This document shows, piece after piece, positions 10,950-25,164 of a stretch of 64,000 nucleotides of DNA (the stretch's first letter is position 1; the number at the start of each line of letters is the position of its first letter). A model generated the notes under the pieces. The model searched no databases. It saw only the letters and a program-made list of their open reading frames with translations, and was not told where the DNA came from. Source of the stretch: Triatoma infestans (Eukaryota > Arthropoda > Insecta > Hemiptera > Reduviidae); assembly GCA_011037195.1 (NCBI GenBank), contig JAAEAF010000191.1, forward strand, positions 1-64,000, in the 5' to 3' direction. The position numbers were made by a program, and so were the translations under genes.

Positions 10950-13900
10950 TTAGAGGTAAAAAACTCCCAATTCATCATAAATGACGTAAACAATTGCATA
11001 ACGGAATTATTTCTGTCAGTTAACATGTAAATTATATAAAACTCTTACAAATAGATATTATATTTCATTAAAATAAAAATTTGTAATTATGTGTTCAAAC
11101 TATTTCAAAGTCATAGAAATATGATAATCAATCTTGTCATTATAATATTTTAATGTTTATTTTAATACACATAATGTAACCATAATATTCTTAAAAAATT
11201 AAAATTTTTATCCTCCTTAAGCATTTTTATCCTTTTAATCGTAAATTAATTGGCCCATTTTTACTTTCTTTTTTTTTTGTTTTCAATCAATCTTATAAAA
11301 TTATTTATAGTTTTTTTTTTAAATACAGTGCCTTCATCTGATATTATTTATAAATAATATTATTTAATAATCATAATAATAATAATAAATTATTTAATAA
11401 TTTAATACAATATTATTTAATAATCCAAAACATTAAAGAAAACTATGAATAGATGAATTAAAATTCATATAAATCATAATTTTTGTTTACAAATGTTATA
11501 AAATGTTTTTAAATAGCCTATCCTCCAATAGTAGGTAACTTGCCATTTATTAATTAAATTACATATATTCAAAACATAGGCCGATAGTAGTGGGGGAGAT
11601 AATTTCTTCATTTATTGAAAAACAAATGTGTTAAACGTTTTGCAGTTGTTACGGTAAATGATTCTTTTTGTCCATAAATAAATTAAATTCAGAAAATTCA
11701 TAAATATAGAATTAAATTAAGTGAAACTTAAATAGTGATCATTCTTTTACCCGGCAGTGAAACAATAATGATTAAAGCTAGCCAAGTTTGAAAGTAAGAA
11801 ACAAGAATGAAGCAAACAATGGTGAAAGTAAAGTGAACTATTTTATATTGATATAAACTTTGATTTTTCCAATGTTTATAAAAAGTTTTCTTTTAAATAA
11901 ATCTGTGAAGTGCGAAAATTAAACAAAAACTTGGTTTGATTCTTCAAGAATATGTTAAAAAAAACAAAAAACAAATCAATCAAATCTGCAAAATGTAAAA
12001 ACTTGACCCTTCTTTTGATTTCTTGTATAATCATTAAGATTCATTATTATTTGGGTTAATTGAAAAAAATAAATAATAATTTTAATGAATACTTTTTCTA
12101 ACTTACCTTAATCTTTGAAACTTGAAGGTTAGCTTTCAGTATTTCCAATGTGTTTGAAGAATTGGCAATAATCACAATTAAAAAACACTAACCGTTTTAG
12201 TATTCGTTATTTTTTTTATTTACCTGTAATTAGAAAAAAAGAAAAAATTAGGCATACAGAAGCCATATTCAGTCAAGGAAGTTTGTCTGAGAATTGTTAG
12301 AGACAGGAACCTATGGTAATGAATTGAAATTTTGATTTTCTAATAAACAGACTTTGCTAAGTTAATAGTGTGAGTGTTTTGGTGTTGAAAAAACAAAAAA
12401 TTGCATCCACAAATAAGGGATTTCAGAATCGAAGATCACTAAGAAATTCTTTTAAGCAGTATGATTGCAGCATAAATTTATGAAAATATAAATAACAAGT
12501 GAAGTATTCTGCCAAGATAAAAGAAGAAAAGGAAATCCAGAAAAGTGTTTGAAGTTATAAGAACATAATAAAAACTGAATTAGCTTCATTGAAAGCAAGC
12601 ATCCATCTTTGTACAAATAGCAGGTATGTGTTTTTTTAAATAATTCTTAAATTCTTCAATAATTTCTAATAATTAAAAAATTATCACACCATATTGAATT
12701 AGTGGACTTCAGTTAACCTAATTATTTGTTTCATTTTCTTTGTCCAGCTTTCGAAAGTTAAAAAAACAATCTTAATAATCCATTTTATTATAAAATATCA
12801 AAATACTATTTTTCTGATGGACTGATTGATTCTGAAATCATCATTTCTTCTACATGAATTTCTCAGCTTTTTTTATTGTTTTGTTAAAAACACCCCATTT
12901 AATGGGGTTTAGCCATTTTATTACATTCAACCAAATATAAATTTGCCTTGTTAAAAAAAAATGCTGTGTCTTATCAGCACTTGTCTCACAATTAATAATT
13001 CAGAGCTCTTCTCGAGATGTGCTCCAGTCATGGGTTCTACTATACCACATAGTGGACATAGGGATTTTTGAACTAATTTATTTCATTTAGTTAAAATAAC
13101 CAATAAGAATAATAATTCTTATTTACATTTAATACTTACGGTATACCTAATAATTTGTGAAATGAATTATTATAAATATTTATTAATTTACCTAAATTAT
13201 CTTGATGTTAATTTTACTTACGTATTAGACCGGTGTTCACCAGAGCAGATCAAGCGGAGGAAAGAAGGAAAGAGTCAGGAAGTATTAGGTGGCAGCCTTC
13301 CAATGAGTGCTAAATCTTGAATAATCGTTCGGTCTGGAATAGTATTAGAATAATTTTTGCGAAAAATAATTATTGCAATGCACATTTTAATATATTTTTC
13401 TTTATTTTGAATTGGCCTGTAATTAGAATAATAATTCCATACATTTTTTATTTTAAATTGCGCAAATCATCTAGAAAGGAATATTTTACAAAAAAATTCT
13501 CAGAAATAATATAAAATTATGTTAATAATTTATTGATTTTTTTAAAAAAATTGATTTCAATGTAAATTAGAATTTGATTATGAAAATAAAATTTTGGATT
13601 TTATTAAATTATACATCATTTTTTTTGGGGTTTTGGACCTTTTTGAAAAGACGCCATTTTTTTAGATGCTCTGATTACAAGATATTTTTTTCAATGATTT
13701 AATTACCTGGGAAATAGAACATAATAATGGGATATTGGACCAAATGAGGTGATAAGAATGTTTTTTGATATGTGATTGATTGCTGTTGTTATTTTTTAAA
13801 AATGAAACAAGATTGTACGATGTAATTTTAATTTATGCACTTAATTTTAAGAAAATGAATATGATATTTCAATAGAATGAATATCTTAAAACTGAGATGC

Positions 13901-16900
13901 TTAGTCTCAGATTTAGTGGTTGTTCTGATTTAAGCTAAATTTTATCTAAGTGATGGTTTCTAAGTATTAACAGCAAATTGGTCTGAAAATTTTCCATTGT
14001 CTTTTTTATTTTAGGGCTAAGTTTTTATTACTTCACTATCCTTTTTTTTATGAAATAGAAATCCAAAATATTATTCAGCAATTTATGATGGCAATTTTGT
14101 TGAAGGAGAGTGAGTTGATGTTGACTAATGAGCCTATTCATTGGTGAGTAGTAAATTTCTGCAAAAATATTGTTCATGTGATCACCTTCTCTTTTGAGTA
14201 CAAATATGCAAATTCTGAAAAACTGCTGAGTTGCAATCACATTGCCAGTAATGTAGATTAGAATGAGTGATCTTCTGAGACAATCAATCTCAGGTGCTAA
14301 GAAGCGTAATTTTCTCTATATTGTAATACTTGGTGTAGATTAATTATTCTATTTGAATAAATTCAGGTTATACAGTTATGTCATTTATTTATTGCCGTTT
14401 CAACATTTTCAATTAAGTTTCTCACTTTCTTTTGAGAGGTTAATTTTGGGTTTTGATTATTGAAGCAGCTCTTGGCAATAAATATTTTATCCAATTCTGA
14501 CAGAAATATATCCAGGTGGAAAATATTCTGTGGCATAATTGGGTTTTAAGACTAATTTTTTTTAAATCATTTTATAAATAATTTATTTTTTTATTAAATA
14601 TTTAATCCTTTCTAAAAATGTTTTGTATCCTTGTAACCTTTTATTTTATAGCAAATGAGATTTACTATCACCTTTTAAATTCTCTCAGTTGACTAAACAT
14701 TCTGAATAGATGATAGTTACAAATAGCAATTTGAAGAAATGTTTCTGATATGACATTGAAATAGTTAAATATGTAAGTGAACCCTAAATGCTGCATAAAT
14801 ATATGGTATAATATATCTTTCTTAGACATACTTAATTTTTCTTTAATTCTGATCGCTTTCGATTTTCCTCCAATGTCAAATTTCCACTTGATAACATTTA
14901 TATAGAGAATGCAGAAAGAATTGACTTCACTTTGGTATATAACAGAACTTAAAAAGTGGATATCAACTATTAACAGGGAATTGATGAACTATATTTTGGC
15001 TATTAGAGAAAAAAATCTGAAGCTGTTCAGAATTCATGAAAAGTAGAATTGCTAGTGCGGATAAAATCCCAGTTATCTTAGGTAGATCTTATTTCTTTGA
15101 GAACTTAATTTTCCTTAAATTATTCATAAGAATAAAGTAAACTTGTAAATCTTTTCAAAGTGCAGATATAATATTCAATTCTTAATATTCAGAAGTTAAA
15201 GAAGTTTCTAATTTTCATAATAATAATAAAAATAGTATTAGGATATGGAAATGAATATGGAAACATAACCCATGCATATTGATGTTGCATACTAATTATT
15301 ATTATCTGCATACTAATTATTATTAATGACGGTCTTTTGTGAAAAGAAAATTGGTAATAATAAGGGAGGATAAGCTAACCCGATATAAAGAACAAGATAC
15401 GAAAAAATGTCTTATTCCTTAAAAAAAAATCTGAAGTATCTTTTAATGTACATTTGAAGATGGTTGTTCAAGTGTAGTGTTACGAAAACTCGGTATTTTT
15501 GGTACAAGATAAGAAGAAGCTTTTAACTAAATAGAAGAATCTTTTTTCGATTTTTTGACAGGTTATAAACTCATATCTCATTGGTGTTTTTTACGACTGT
15601 AAACTAATTAATAAAAATATTTTTATAATAAAAAAAACTTTTTAACAGAAATATTTTGTTTTTCAATTCTGAACCACATTAAATATTTTAAGCAGATGTT
15701 GATCCATCTTATCCAGCTCATTTTATAATAAGTATTAGCATTGCAACAATGGTTTTGTTATAGATTAATATTGAAGTAATCCTATTAACTTCATGACCAT
15801 CTTTCGGTCTTAAAATTTGTTATGGCTTCAGGACATTTGCCATCTTTAAAGACCAACGAGAGTTTTTGCCAACAAAATTGAATTCCTGATGGTTAGTTTT
15901 CGCAATTTTGTTCGCCATAGCATGCACTTTTTGCTGATCAAGTTCCCGTATGATAATAAGGTATTGTAACACAGCCATTTCTTGAATTTAGTCTTGAATT
16001 ATCGGAAATCAGTATTATATATATAGGGAATTCCACGCTCACTTCATTGATGTGAGTTAAAAATTTTTTACGAATACATTAAGAAGTAGGTAATAAAAAA
16101 CATGGAACATATTTTAAAATTGAATTATGCATTATATAGTCCAGATTTTTGCAAGAACTTTTAAATTTCGTTTATTATCTAAGCTTTTTCGGTGGGTTTA
16201 TTGCTTTCATTCTCAGTGAATATACATTATTCTTTTAAAAAGTGTAAAAACAATGAATATTAAGTTTTATGTTAATATAAAATATGAAAACAATAATAAT
16301 ATTGAATCATACGAATTTTATTGCTATACATAACTTATATTACCATAATGCTTATCATTTATTGATTTGTCTCGTTTGAAAAAATTGGTGCATATTCTCT
16401 GATGATGAAAGTAGAGTAAACTGCCGAAAAAGCTTCAATAATAAAATTTTGAGAAACAAGATTTCATCATCAATTTCACTTTAGTATTATAAATGGGCAT
16501 AAGTCAAACCAATATCTATCTTAAATTTTAATTTTTGTAACTTATAGACTTATAATTCATAAATATTAGTTGTATGCTTGGGAATAAATACATAATTTGC
16601 CACATAAATATAACAATCTTAAGTATGTAGATTATGTTATAAAATTAATATTATATTATTTACAAATTTATTAAAATAGCTATAGAATTTCTGTGAGATG
16701 TAGGCCAAGTTTTGCAATTAGAAAATCAATATCTTGTATTGAAGCGTTGCTGGTCCCATAAACTGGTGTGACTGATTGCATTGCGTAACCTGATGGGAGG
16801 ATTGCATTGACTTTCTGTACCTTGGTTTGTACTAGTTTAAATAGAAGTAAGTACTATTTAAATAGTCCAAGCCTGGGCAAAGAATTTATTTACATTATTG

Positions 16901-19550
16901 CTCACGAAGGTCAAGTGTAGTGGGTAAAGTCTATAGTCTGTCTTGACTGTAGGAAAAGAAATGTTGTAGTCCGTTAATACCGTCAGCCCTGTTTTGTCGG
17001 TTTTTCCCACATTTTTTTCATACTATCCTGTTTTGAAAAATATATTTCAGGGATAATATTTGAAAATTTGTCGTACCACTGATTTCTCTTACCTCTTTCT
17101 TGTTATAATTTTTTTTTTTTTTGTGGGGGGCACATTATTGAAATAAAAGCACCTTGGAAAATAATGAAATTTCACAATGATACCACAGACAATGTGTACA
17201 GTTGAAACTTTTACTTTGAACAGAACAGTATCTCTAAAAATTGTATTACTAAATCATAACTTTTGTAAATTTATCCAGTATTTATCCAGTGTTGGTTTGA
17301 GAATATGTTGGAATTATGTGGATTTCTGAGGTATATGAGAATAGTGTAATTCACTAGCCATTCAACAAGTGCTAGCCACTTACATAACCACCACCAGAGA
17401 GTGAATGGTAAGAATGAAGATGAAGATATATCTGTTTGGTGATTTAAATGGCTGAATGTCTTATCCACTAATGTATAAAGATTGTATTTTTACAAAATTT
17501 CACTTATGTGTTTGTGGTAAGTTGCTTAGAATAATATGAACGCCGCCTCTGATTATATTTTACAGCATTGAGTAAAATAAGTCTCCAAAAGTTCAGAAGA
17601 GATTTTTAGATATAAGGAAAACTTTATGCTATACATATTTAAACACCTATGTCAGGGTGTCTGACATAGAATATGCACATACACTATATTTTACTAGTGA
17701 AACAAACATTTCCTAGAAATTTCCAACAATTATATGAACTACAGTTATAGTTTATATTCTCAGTTTTCATTGAACACTTTTATTATTACAGAATTTTGTT
17801 TTTTTATTTTTTGATTATTGATTTCCACCTACTAGATCAATGTTAGTTCAATAATTTTATTATTTCAGAAGAAGTTATGAAATCAAATTCAGATCTTAGA
17901 CCAGTGGCCATGGTTACTTACCCACAATGTGCGCCCATGCATTCAATCCTTTAACGAAGCTATATTAGGTAAAATATTAAATATTTATAATTCAAGTTTA
18001 ATAATAGTAGTAATAACATTGCTGCACCTAAAAATACATAATCATTTTGTCTCTTATTTCAAACCGGAGCCAGCAATAATAAATGAATACCAAGTTTCAC
18101 TGGGATTTCTCTTATTTAGTGTTGGATTACAACACTATCTGGTGTGAAACACTCACATGACTTTCCCCTTATTGCAATTATTACATTTCTAATTGACAAA
18201 TTACTTCAAACTGGGAATGTTTCTAATTTTTTTTACCAGTATTGAATGTGCATTTAGATGTTGGAGATTGTACTTATTATTATATTTTTTTTTAGAACAA
18301 AGTTCTGGGTGGATGTGACTACACTGATTCTCTATTGTAGCGCCCTCTGTCACCTCCCAGCAGAACTTGTAACGCTATCTTGTACAATCGTTTTTTTCCC
18401 AGGAAAAATGTCTTAAATAAAAGTGATAAAATTGATATCTGCGCAGTTAGTATTCCAAGTTTAAAGAAAATTAATGGAACTATTTACTAGGAAATTCTCA
18501 AAAATTTTGGAATCCATTCTGTAAAATTCCACTTTCGATTAACCGATTTTTTTTCAAACTTGGCATCGTAGCAAGGCATTTAAGGTACTTTTAATATAAT
18601 ATAGATGGATATAATTAACTGTGTATTTTAGAGAAAAGTTCAAGGTTGAAATTGCCGCCAGAGTCCTGTAAAAATCTATATTCCTAGAAATAACTGAAAG
18701 TGTTAGAACTTTAATGTGTTTTGTTCACGCATACTTTCTCATATGTACACTCAGACCACATACACTTTTTTGAGGTGAACTCAAAAACATGTGTCATCAC
18801 GAGCAAACTCTGACACACCTTATATTTAAACTATATATTTTTCTATTCTTTTACTGTCTACCGCATAATATATAGAAATATACAAGGAGCTACAATAGAT
18901 CTGCTGGATCATTTTATGGACTTGACTTTTTAGCGAGATAACTTCCTTGAGAAAAGCTTATTTCTGGAGTCGATTGGAGGCTTATGGGTAAAAAGGCAGA
19001 GTTGCATTCCTGCTTTGCTTTGCCCTATTCAAAATTTGTTTTTTCAAAAATATTTTTCAATATTAATATACATTAGTGATTCGATATTGTGATGACAAGT
19101 TGTTTTTACAACTTGACGTTTTTCACGACCGCTGCTAATTAGGGACGGCGAGTATGTTGGGTCTTACACTAAATTGAACTTAAATTAAATTAGTAAATTA
19201 ATCTAAATATTATTTATAATTTTCCAGGCCGCATATTTGGTATTGATTCCAAGACAGTAGAATTGCTAAGATTGAGCAATGTTTGCTTTTGTCGGAGTTA
19301 AAATAAAAAAACCTAAGGTGGACATTATACAGGCAGGTCAAGGAGAAAATACATTTCCAGGTAAGGCATAAAGATTCTTTATAAATAAATGAGCATTCTT
19401 ATCAGATTGCCTCAAATATGCAAAACTAATAATTCTTGACATTCGAGATACACAGATACTTTTATTTATGCTTATAAACTTTAATAAAAAATATTATAAC
19501 TTCATTTAATTTTTAGTTATTTGAATGCGCAAAGAGTTTGAAATAATATA
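10950..19550. other. Long AT-rich region with no gene recognised
   Basis: I read both strands for domains, RT motifs, splice-bounded exons and tRNA boxes and saw none that convince. Open frames are under 75 codons and low complexity. A weak family A-like stretch may occur at about 18395-18800 (ATTCCAAGTTTAAAGAAAAT and a TTTTTGAGGTGAACTCAAAA block). Exons of a large-intron gene could still be missed here. Confidence 0.5.
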
Positions 19551-19559
19551 TTTCTTCAT

Positions 19560-20275
19560 ATCACAACATCGTTCAGTTACCATGTTCTGTTTACATATGG
19601 ACCCTAAGAATAGAGAGCTTACATTGGAGCTTTCAGAATCACCTCTTCCTAGGCAGGGAGAGTAGAGACTGCCTGGTGTTGTTTTTCCCGCACAATAAAG
19701 TGGGGCTGGTACGGGTGCCAGGACACAAGGGGATAAAAGGTAATGAGCTAGCCGAACATCTAGCCAGGAATGGAGCGAACACACCATTCTGTGGGCCGGA
19801 ACCTGTTCTGGGGATAGCCAAAAGTATGGCAAGGGTGTCTCTGAGAGATTGGACTCGGAGAGAACATAGTCGCCACTGGAGGCTAAGCACTGTGGCAAAA
19901 CATGGCAAAATGGTTATCCCAGGTAAACCTGGGTTTAAGCCTGTATCAGATTTGTCTGATAGCAGGCCTCTTTACAGGGCATGGTAGGTAGGTACAAAAT
20001 ACATCTGCACAAGGTGGGGTTGATTGAATCGGAGCCCTTGTGTAGACTATGTCAGGAACAGGAGTAGACGACCTCTCACCTGTTGATTAATTGTGTCGCA
20101 ACCAGTAGATTGCGGTACGAGATCTTTGGCACATTATGACCGGAGGATATCGTACTGCAAGAAGGACTGGTGGGGAAAGACCTTGACTTTATGAAGAGGC
20201 GAGGATTCCCCTACGTGACATTAGGGGGTTGGCACAATAAGCCTCAATGTGTAGGCTGCAGTGTTTGGGTTGAAG
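19560..20275 (+). pseudogene. I-type non-LTR remnant: RNase H end and zinc-knuckle tail
   Basis: The open stretch 19676-19987 contains VRVPGHKGIKGNELAEHLAR, the last conserved block of the RNase H domain carried by I/R1/LOA-type elements. It is followed by FCGPEPVLGI, also found in the better copy at 48.9-49.0 kb. After a stop the C-terminal zinc-binding block is recognisable as LCRLCQEQE and HLLINCVATSRLRYEIFG. The RT part is absent. A C13 run closes the segment near 20275-20287. Confidence 0.8.
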
Positions 20276-20287
20276 CCCCCCCCCCCC

Positions 20288-23200
20288 GCGCCATTCTGTT
20301 CTAATTCTAAACATGATGTGATCGTTCTCTGACAAGACGCAGATTTGCAAGCTCCACTAGCGTTATTAGCATTTCCTACAGGCATTCGATTCATCTTATA
20401 AAGCCAATGGCATTTCTAGACTTGTTTTTCGTTCCAACACTTCTTCCAAAATGGGTGGTTGGATTACTTACTTCCCTGGTGCTACAGCCCGGGTCGAGCC
20501 TTGACCTCCAAAAGAAATTGACCCCAATCGTCCCTATTCAAAGCCATAGACCGCCAAAGGGTGGTTGGATTATAAAGCTGAAACAAAAAAGAAATCAGAG
20601 ATTTTTCTTGATAGCTTCTTCATTTATATTGGCTGTTTACAATATGTGGACATTAAATAGTTTGTAGATATGTTAAGCATTGTTAATCTAAATTTGATGA
20701 AATGTATGTTTTGAAATTTTATATCTGATTCTTTTCATCAGTTTTTAAATAATTATGCTTTTCATGTATTCCATAATATTTTCATTTTACATAAGTTAAG
20801 TTAACAGCAGGATAAGATACCGGAGAATAAATTGCACGAAAGCGCTCATATCCGATCATGCACCGACTCACATCGGCTGTACAAATATCCGATCATTGGC
20901 CTTAAAAGGGGCTTTCTAAACCGCCATGAAATTAATCTTTCTCCAAATTAACCTTCCCTCCTGGTAATTTAACACAAAAAATTCTAACCCTTGATCTGTA
21001 GTAAATAAATCAAAACAATTTTAAGGCTAAGTGGAAAGACTGCCAGCCATAGAAATAACAAAACAGGGCAGATGAAAAACACGTCTTATAAAGATATAGT
21101 TACTTGGATTGTAGAAAGTTGGAAAGGTAAAAACTATGATAGAAAGGGTTTCATTAAAATACAAGGGAAATGCAGCAGCGTCCGTTGACAATGATTATTA
21201 TGCATATGATGATGTATTTTAAGAAATGAAAGCCGAAGAAATACCAAACGAAATCCCTTTCAATTCTCCCATCCTGCTCCAGAGTATATAAGGTCTTTTC
21301 ATGTATTGTACCATTTTCTATTAAAATACTCTCGATGGCTTTATTAACTTCATCTAAGCCATTATTTTATCACTTGGTAGTTTTTTCTCAGTCATACCTG
21401 TTTGAGTTTTAAACCACTTTAAATAAGATAAAATCATTTTCTTCACTTGTGAGACTTCTCTCGCATAAAGTATACAGTTCTCATATTGGAAAAATCATCT
21501 CGCAGAAGGAGATAGTACTTATTCCACATCCATTTGCACTAAATCTCCTTTTTCTTTTGCAAATAAATTACTATTTGGAAATGGTTTCCCTGATATTTTC
21601 CCAAGTTTGCACTGCTCACAAGTGAACATTTCATTCTTAAATGAAAATACCTTCTATTTTTAAAATATCCTTTCGAAAAAAGATTTAGTTTAAAATCCGT
21701 CAACGGAAATACGACTTTATTCAATGATTTTTTTTTTTTTTTTTTTTTTTAGTTTTTCATGGTTTTCTTTAAAGTTTGTGTATCAACGTCATATACAATT
21801 CCATAAGTTTGTTTGTAACGCTTTGCGAGATATTAATTTCTGGAAATTTCTACGGGGAACTGTGACGTTAATCACTAAAACTGCCAATTCAGAATAATCT
21901 ATAGGTATACCATCAATATAATAAATAAATATTTCGAACTAAATTTTAGTAAAAGTTGTCAAGTATAAGAAAATTTATTAGTAAGAGAGGATCGCTATAA
22001 AAACAAGTCGAGTGAGAAGATCGTAACAAACAAGTGACTTGATGTGAGTTTATAGACTTTTTTCACTTACCATTTTCTCCATGTAATAGAATTACCAACA
22101 TGAATATCGAGTAATTCGGCTTGAAACACTTTTCTCAACTCTATCTTGAATAACACACTCTTGTAATTCGTCTACTGAAATTTTAAAATTTTAAATTATT
22201 CACTTAGTAGGATCATCATTATTTTAATTAATTCTGTTAATATATTTAATATTTTCTGTTGAATATATATTTACACAACACTATAAAACGTGCTAGACGT
22301 GAATCAGAGGGTTCTGGAGTAAATTTCTTTTGTTTTATTATAATATTGAACCAACATTATTGGGATTGAATATATTGTGAACATCATTAGTATGAGCATT
22401 TATTATTCAACTGATGTCGACTCTTCCAAAATTTCCCTGAATGGCTCTAGATGTTCAATAGCTCGACGGATCTGTTGGTAGAAGTATTCTAAATTGAAAG
22501 CGCAGATATTTTTTGCGATTGTCTAGATGGAATAGGAGAATATATACATTTTAGATTTATTTTTTTTGCGACAATTTTTATCATTAATAAAAATTATTAA
22601 CAAGGGTAACTATTATATTAAACAATTTTCGATAAGGTGTTTTTTTTTTTTAAACGATTAAGAACGTAAATTAATATTCAAAATTTTATTTGTGATAATT
22701 TATGTGAAAGAACAATTTTTTATTTATTTATTTTACATTATTATTGCAAATATCTATCAATTAAATACAAATTATCAATTTACAATTATGTTTCCTTTTC
22801 CCTTTATTTATTTATTTTTTTTGGTGCCACATTTATTTTTCAAAACATAAAAAAAAAAGAAGAATAATACATTAATTATAATGAATTGTATGTATAAGCA
22901 TTTAAAACGCATTCTATCTTATATTCTTATAAAATGTATGTAAATATAAATTTATAAAAATCCATTATAATAATGAGTTAAATGTTTATAAAATGCATTT
23001 ATAGTTGAAAGTAATTAAAAGAAAATTTATTAAGTAAAAGTTATTATTATCCAGGCTTAAAGCGTAATTTTTATCAAAGAGAAACTTGATGAACAAATAC
23101 AACAGTACTTTCGCTTAGCAGATTGGTTTTCATAAATTTCTTGTAACATCAGAATAAAAAAAATTTAAAAAATTCTTTCTGCATTCAATAATAATGTACT

Positions 23201-23370
23201 AAATTCTATATTCTATTGTTTATAATTTTGTAAAAAGAAGGGAAGATGTTTCTAAACAAAGAAGTATAGAAAATTATTAAGAATTATTTTTTTTGTTAAC
23301 AACTTACATGTTAAACTAGTTACAGTCTCAGTGCACTATTTCGGGAAACAAACTGTTAATTAGGGGCACC
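20288..23370. other. No gene recognised
   Basis: Mostly AT-rich. A GC-richer block at 20320-20600 has an 86-codon frame without recognisable domains and the phrase GGGTGGTTGGATTA twice. A near-repeat of ATATCCGATCAT occurs at about 20850 and 20887. No gene can be supported. Confidence 0.45.
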
Positions 23371-23374
23371 GATA

Positions 23375-23632
23375 TCAGAGAAAGAAATGAGTATAGACTT
23401 AGATATTATTGTGGAAACAATTGAAACAAAAGAATGAAATTGTAAAGGCATTCTCAAAGAAGTTATAGAATGGTTGCCGACTAAAGAAAAAGGAAAGGCA
23501 CATCGAAATGCCTTGGAAAACGGAATTGAAAGAATCCATGAGAAATATAGGATTACTAGAAGGTGATTAGCGCGATAGAAAAGTCTGGAGATACTAGAAA
23601 CTGCTATCAGTTGTAGACTAACTAGCTTAGTC
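23375..23632 (+). pseudogene. RTE-type element, 3'-terminal coding fragment
   Basis: One frame reads EWLPTKEKGKAHRNALENGI followed by ERIHEKYRITRR and, after a stop, RQKSLEILETAI. This is the familiar end of RTE-type polyproteins (RGRPRxxWxxGIxRxMxExGL...DRxxWR). Only the tail is left, directly before a SINE. Confidence 0.5.
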
Positions 23633-23645
23633 ATAGTTGTAGAGT

Positions 23646-23765
23646 AGAATTAGCGTACTGAACTTGTAACGCGGAGGTCCTGGGTTCGAGCCCAGCAGTG
23701 ATGCCCTACGATTTTTCTCGCTCTAATGAGAAAATAATATAGAGCCTCTACAGCTGATGATGATG
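23646..23765 (+). mobile_element. tRNA-derived SINE, copy 1
   Basis: A polymerase III B box, GGGTTCGAGCCC, lies at 23682-23693, with an A-box-like TAGCGTACTG about 30 bases upstream. The tRNA-like head is followed by a unique body that shares GAGCCTCTACA with the copy at 61.2 kb. The body ends in GATGATG units. Both the head and the shared body show a SINE rather than a tRNA gene. Confidence 0.65.
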
Positions 23766-23768
23766 GAT

Positions 23769-24019
23769 GGTTGTTATGGTGATTGGTTCCGCAGACCTTG
23801 AAAGCATCAGAGACATTTTCCGAGATAGCCTGCTTCATTTTGTGGTCATCGACCCGGTTTCGGGCGTTCGCCCATCAGTGTATCAACTGTATTTGCTCTC
23901 TGCAAGTCTATGTTATTACACTGTTCAAACAAAAACATCCTGGGTGATGGGCGAACGCCCAAAACCGGTTGATGACCACAAAATATGGTGTTCCTGTCGC
24001 AAATTTTTTCGGAAATATA
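23769..24019 (+). mobile_element. Hammerhead-type foldback element (family B), degraded copy
   Basis: The left end resembles TTGGTTCCGCAGACCTTGAA, then come arms with ACATTTTCC, GCCTGCTTCATTTTGTGG and GGGCGTTCGCCC, inverted on the right as GGGCGAACGCCC and TGATGACCACAAAAT. The hammerhead core is damaged in both arms: bases are missing from CTGANGA on the left, and the right reads CTGGGTGA. I found no target-site duplication. Confidence 0.7.
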
Positions 24020-24925
24020 GCTAGCCTCTGGCTCTCCAGGTTGGGGAATCTCCCAGCACCTTCCCACTTCTAACCTAGCCTTTTCTCTTATCCACCGGGC
24101 GTGCGATCAATTGCGAAATACTGAACTACGGGTGCAAGGGCCAATTACAGCCTGAATCTTGCAGTTGAGGTTGGACTCGTAGTGGTGGTGGTTTTAACAA
24201 CAACTCTCATGCTATGAATAGAGCCAAAATGACATTTTAGTTTTGTGAAACATACCTGATGAGATAGCAAAATAGAATGTTAAATCTGAAGAGTTAGTCA
24301 CAACAATTGGGCACCCACAACTAAATACTTACTTTACGAATAACTCCCATCAAAACATTAGAACATATTTTAATTATTGGACATTTAATCAAATTATATT
24401 TTCATTTTAAATTTTTAGCTTTAAAATTTAGTTCTTCTATACACCATATTGTTTTTTGTGTAAAAAATTACTAATATTTAATTTACATGCTACATAATTT
24501 CTTTTAATCATTTATTTCTTTATTACACATTGTCATAAATACTTAAATATACCTGTTGTATATAATATATACTTTTAAAATAGGACTTTTGTTTTATGTT
24601 TAAGTAGATAGTAATAATAAATAGTAAAAACAAATCTCACTTTGCTAAATATATAAATATATATAATAGATTATATAAATATTCATTAATAGTGATGGAA
24701 TAAAAATAGATATTATATATTCATATCAGTCTATCAATAAAATCTAATGCAATTTATTTAAATAGAAATATATTTGTCTATATTTTAATGCGAATGTTTT
24801 AACTAATACTTCTTTCATATTTTTACAAGAAAATTGTGCCCCAGTATATTCTATATTCATAAATTATTGTAACAGCAGTGAAAATAAAAAATAGTCATAT
24901 TTACAGAGGTAGATCTACTATGAAT

Positions 24926-25147
24926 TGGTTCCGCAGAGCTGGAAAGCATCAGAGACATTTTCCATGGTAGCCTGCTTCATTTTGTGGTCATCTACCGGTT
25001 TCGGGCGTTCGCCTATCTTCAGGATGCGTTTGTCAGACAGTGTGATAACACAGACTTGCACAGAGCAAATTCAGTTTATACACTCTTGAGTGCGAACCAC
25101 CGGTCGATAACCACAAAATGAAGCAGGCTACAACGGAAAATGTCCCT
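24926..25147 (+). mobile_element. Hammerhead-type foldback element (family B)
   Basis: The element is flanked by a 14-base duplication, GATCTACTATGAAT, at 24912-24925 and 25148-25161. It opens with TTGGTTCCGCAGAGCTGGAA, which is absent from the other end, then carries the left arm. The right arm is partly decayed. The left arm holds a hammerhead core on the minus strand. It is non-coding and about 222 bp long. Confidence 0.88.
24989..25026 (-). ncRNA. Hammerhead ribozyme motif, type I, short stem III
   Basis: On the minus strand the order is: stem I strand CATC, core CTGAAGA, stem II GGC-GAAC-GCC, core GAAA, a self-complementary CCGG as minimal stem III, TA at the cleavage position, then GATG closing stem I. 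All invariant core positions (CUGANGA, GAAA, UH) are kept. Stem III of this size is expected to work as a dimer. Confidence 0.7.
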
Positions 25148-25164
25148 GATCTACTATGAATCTC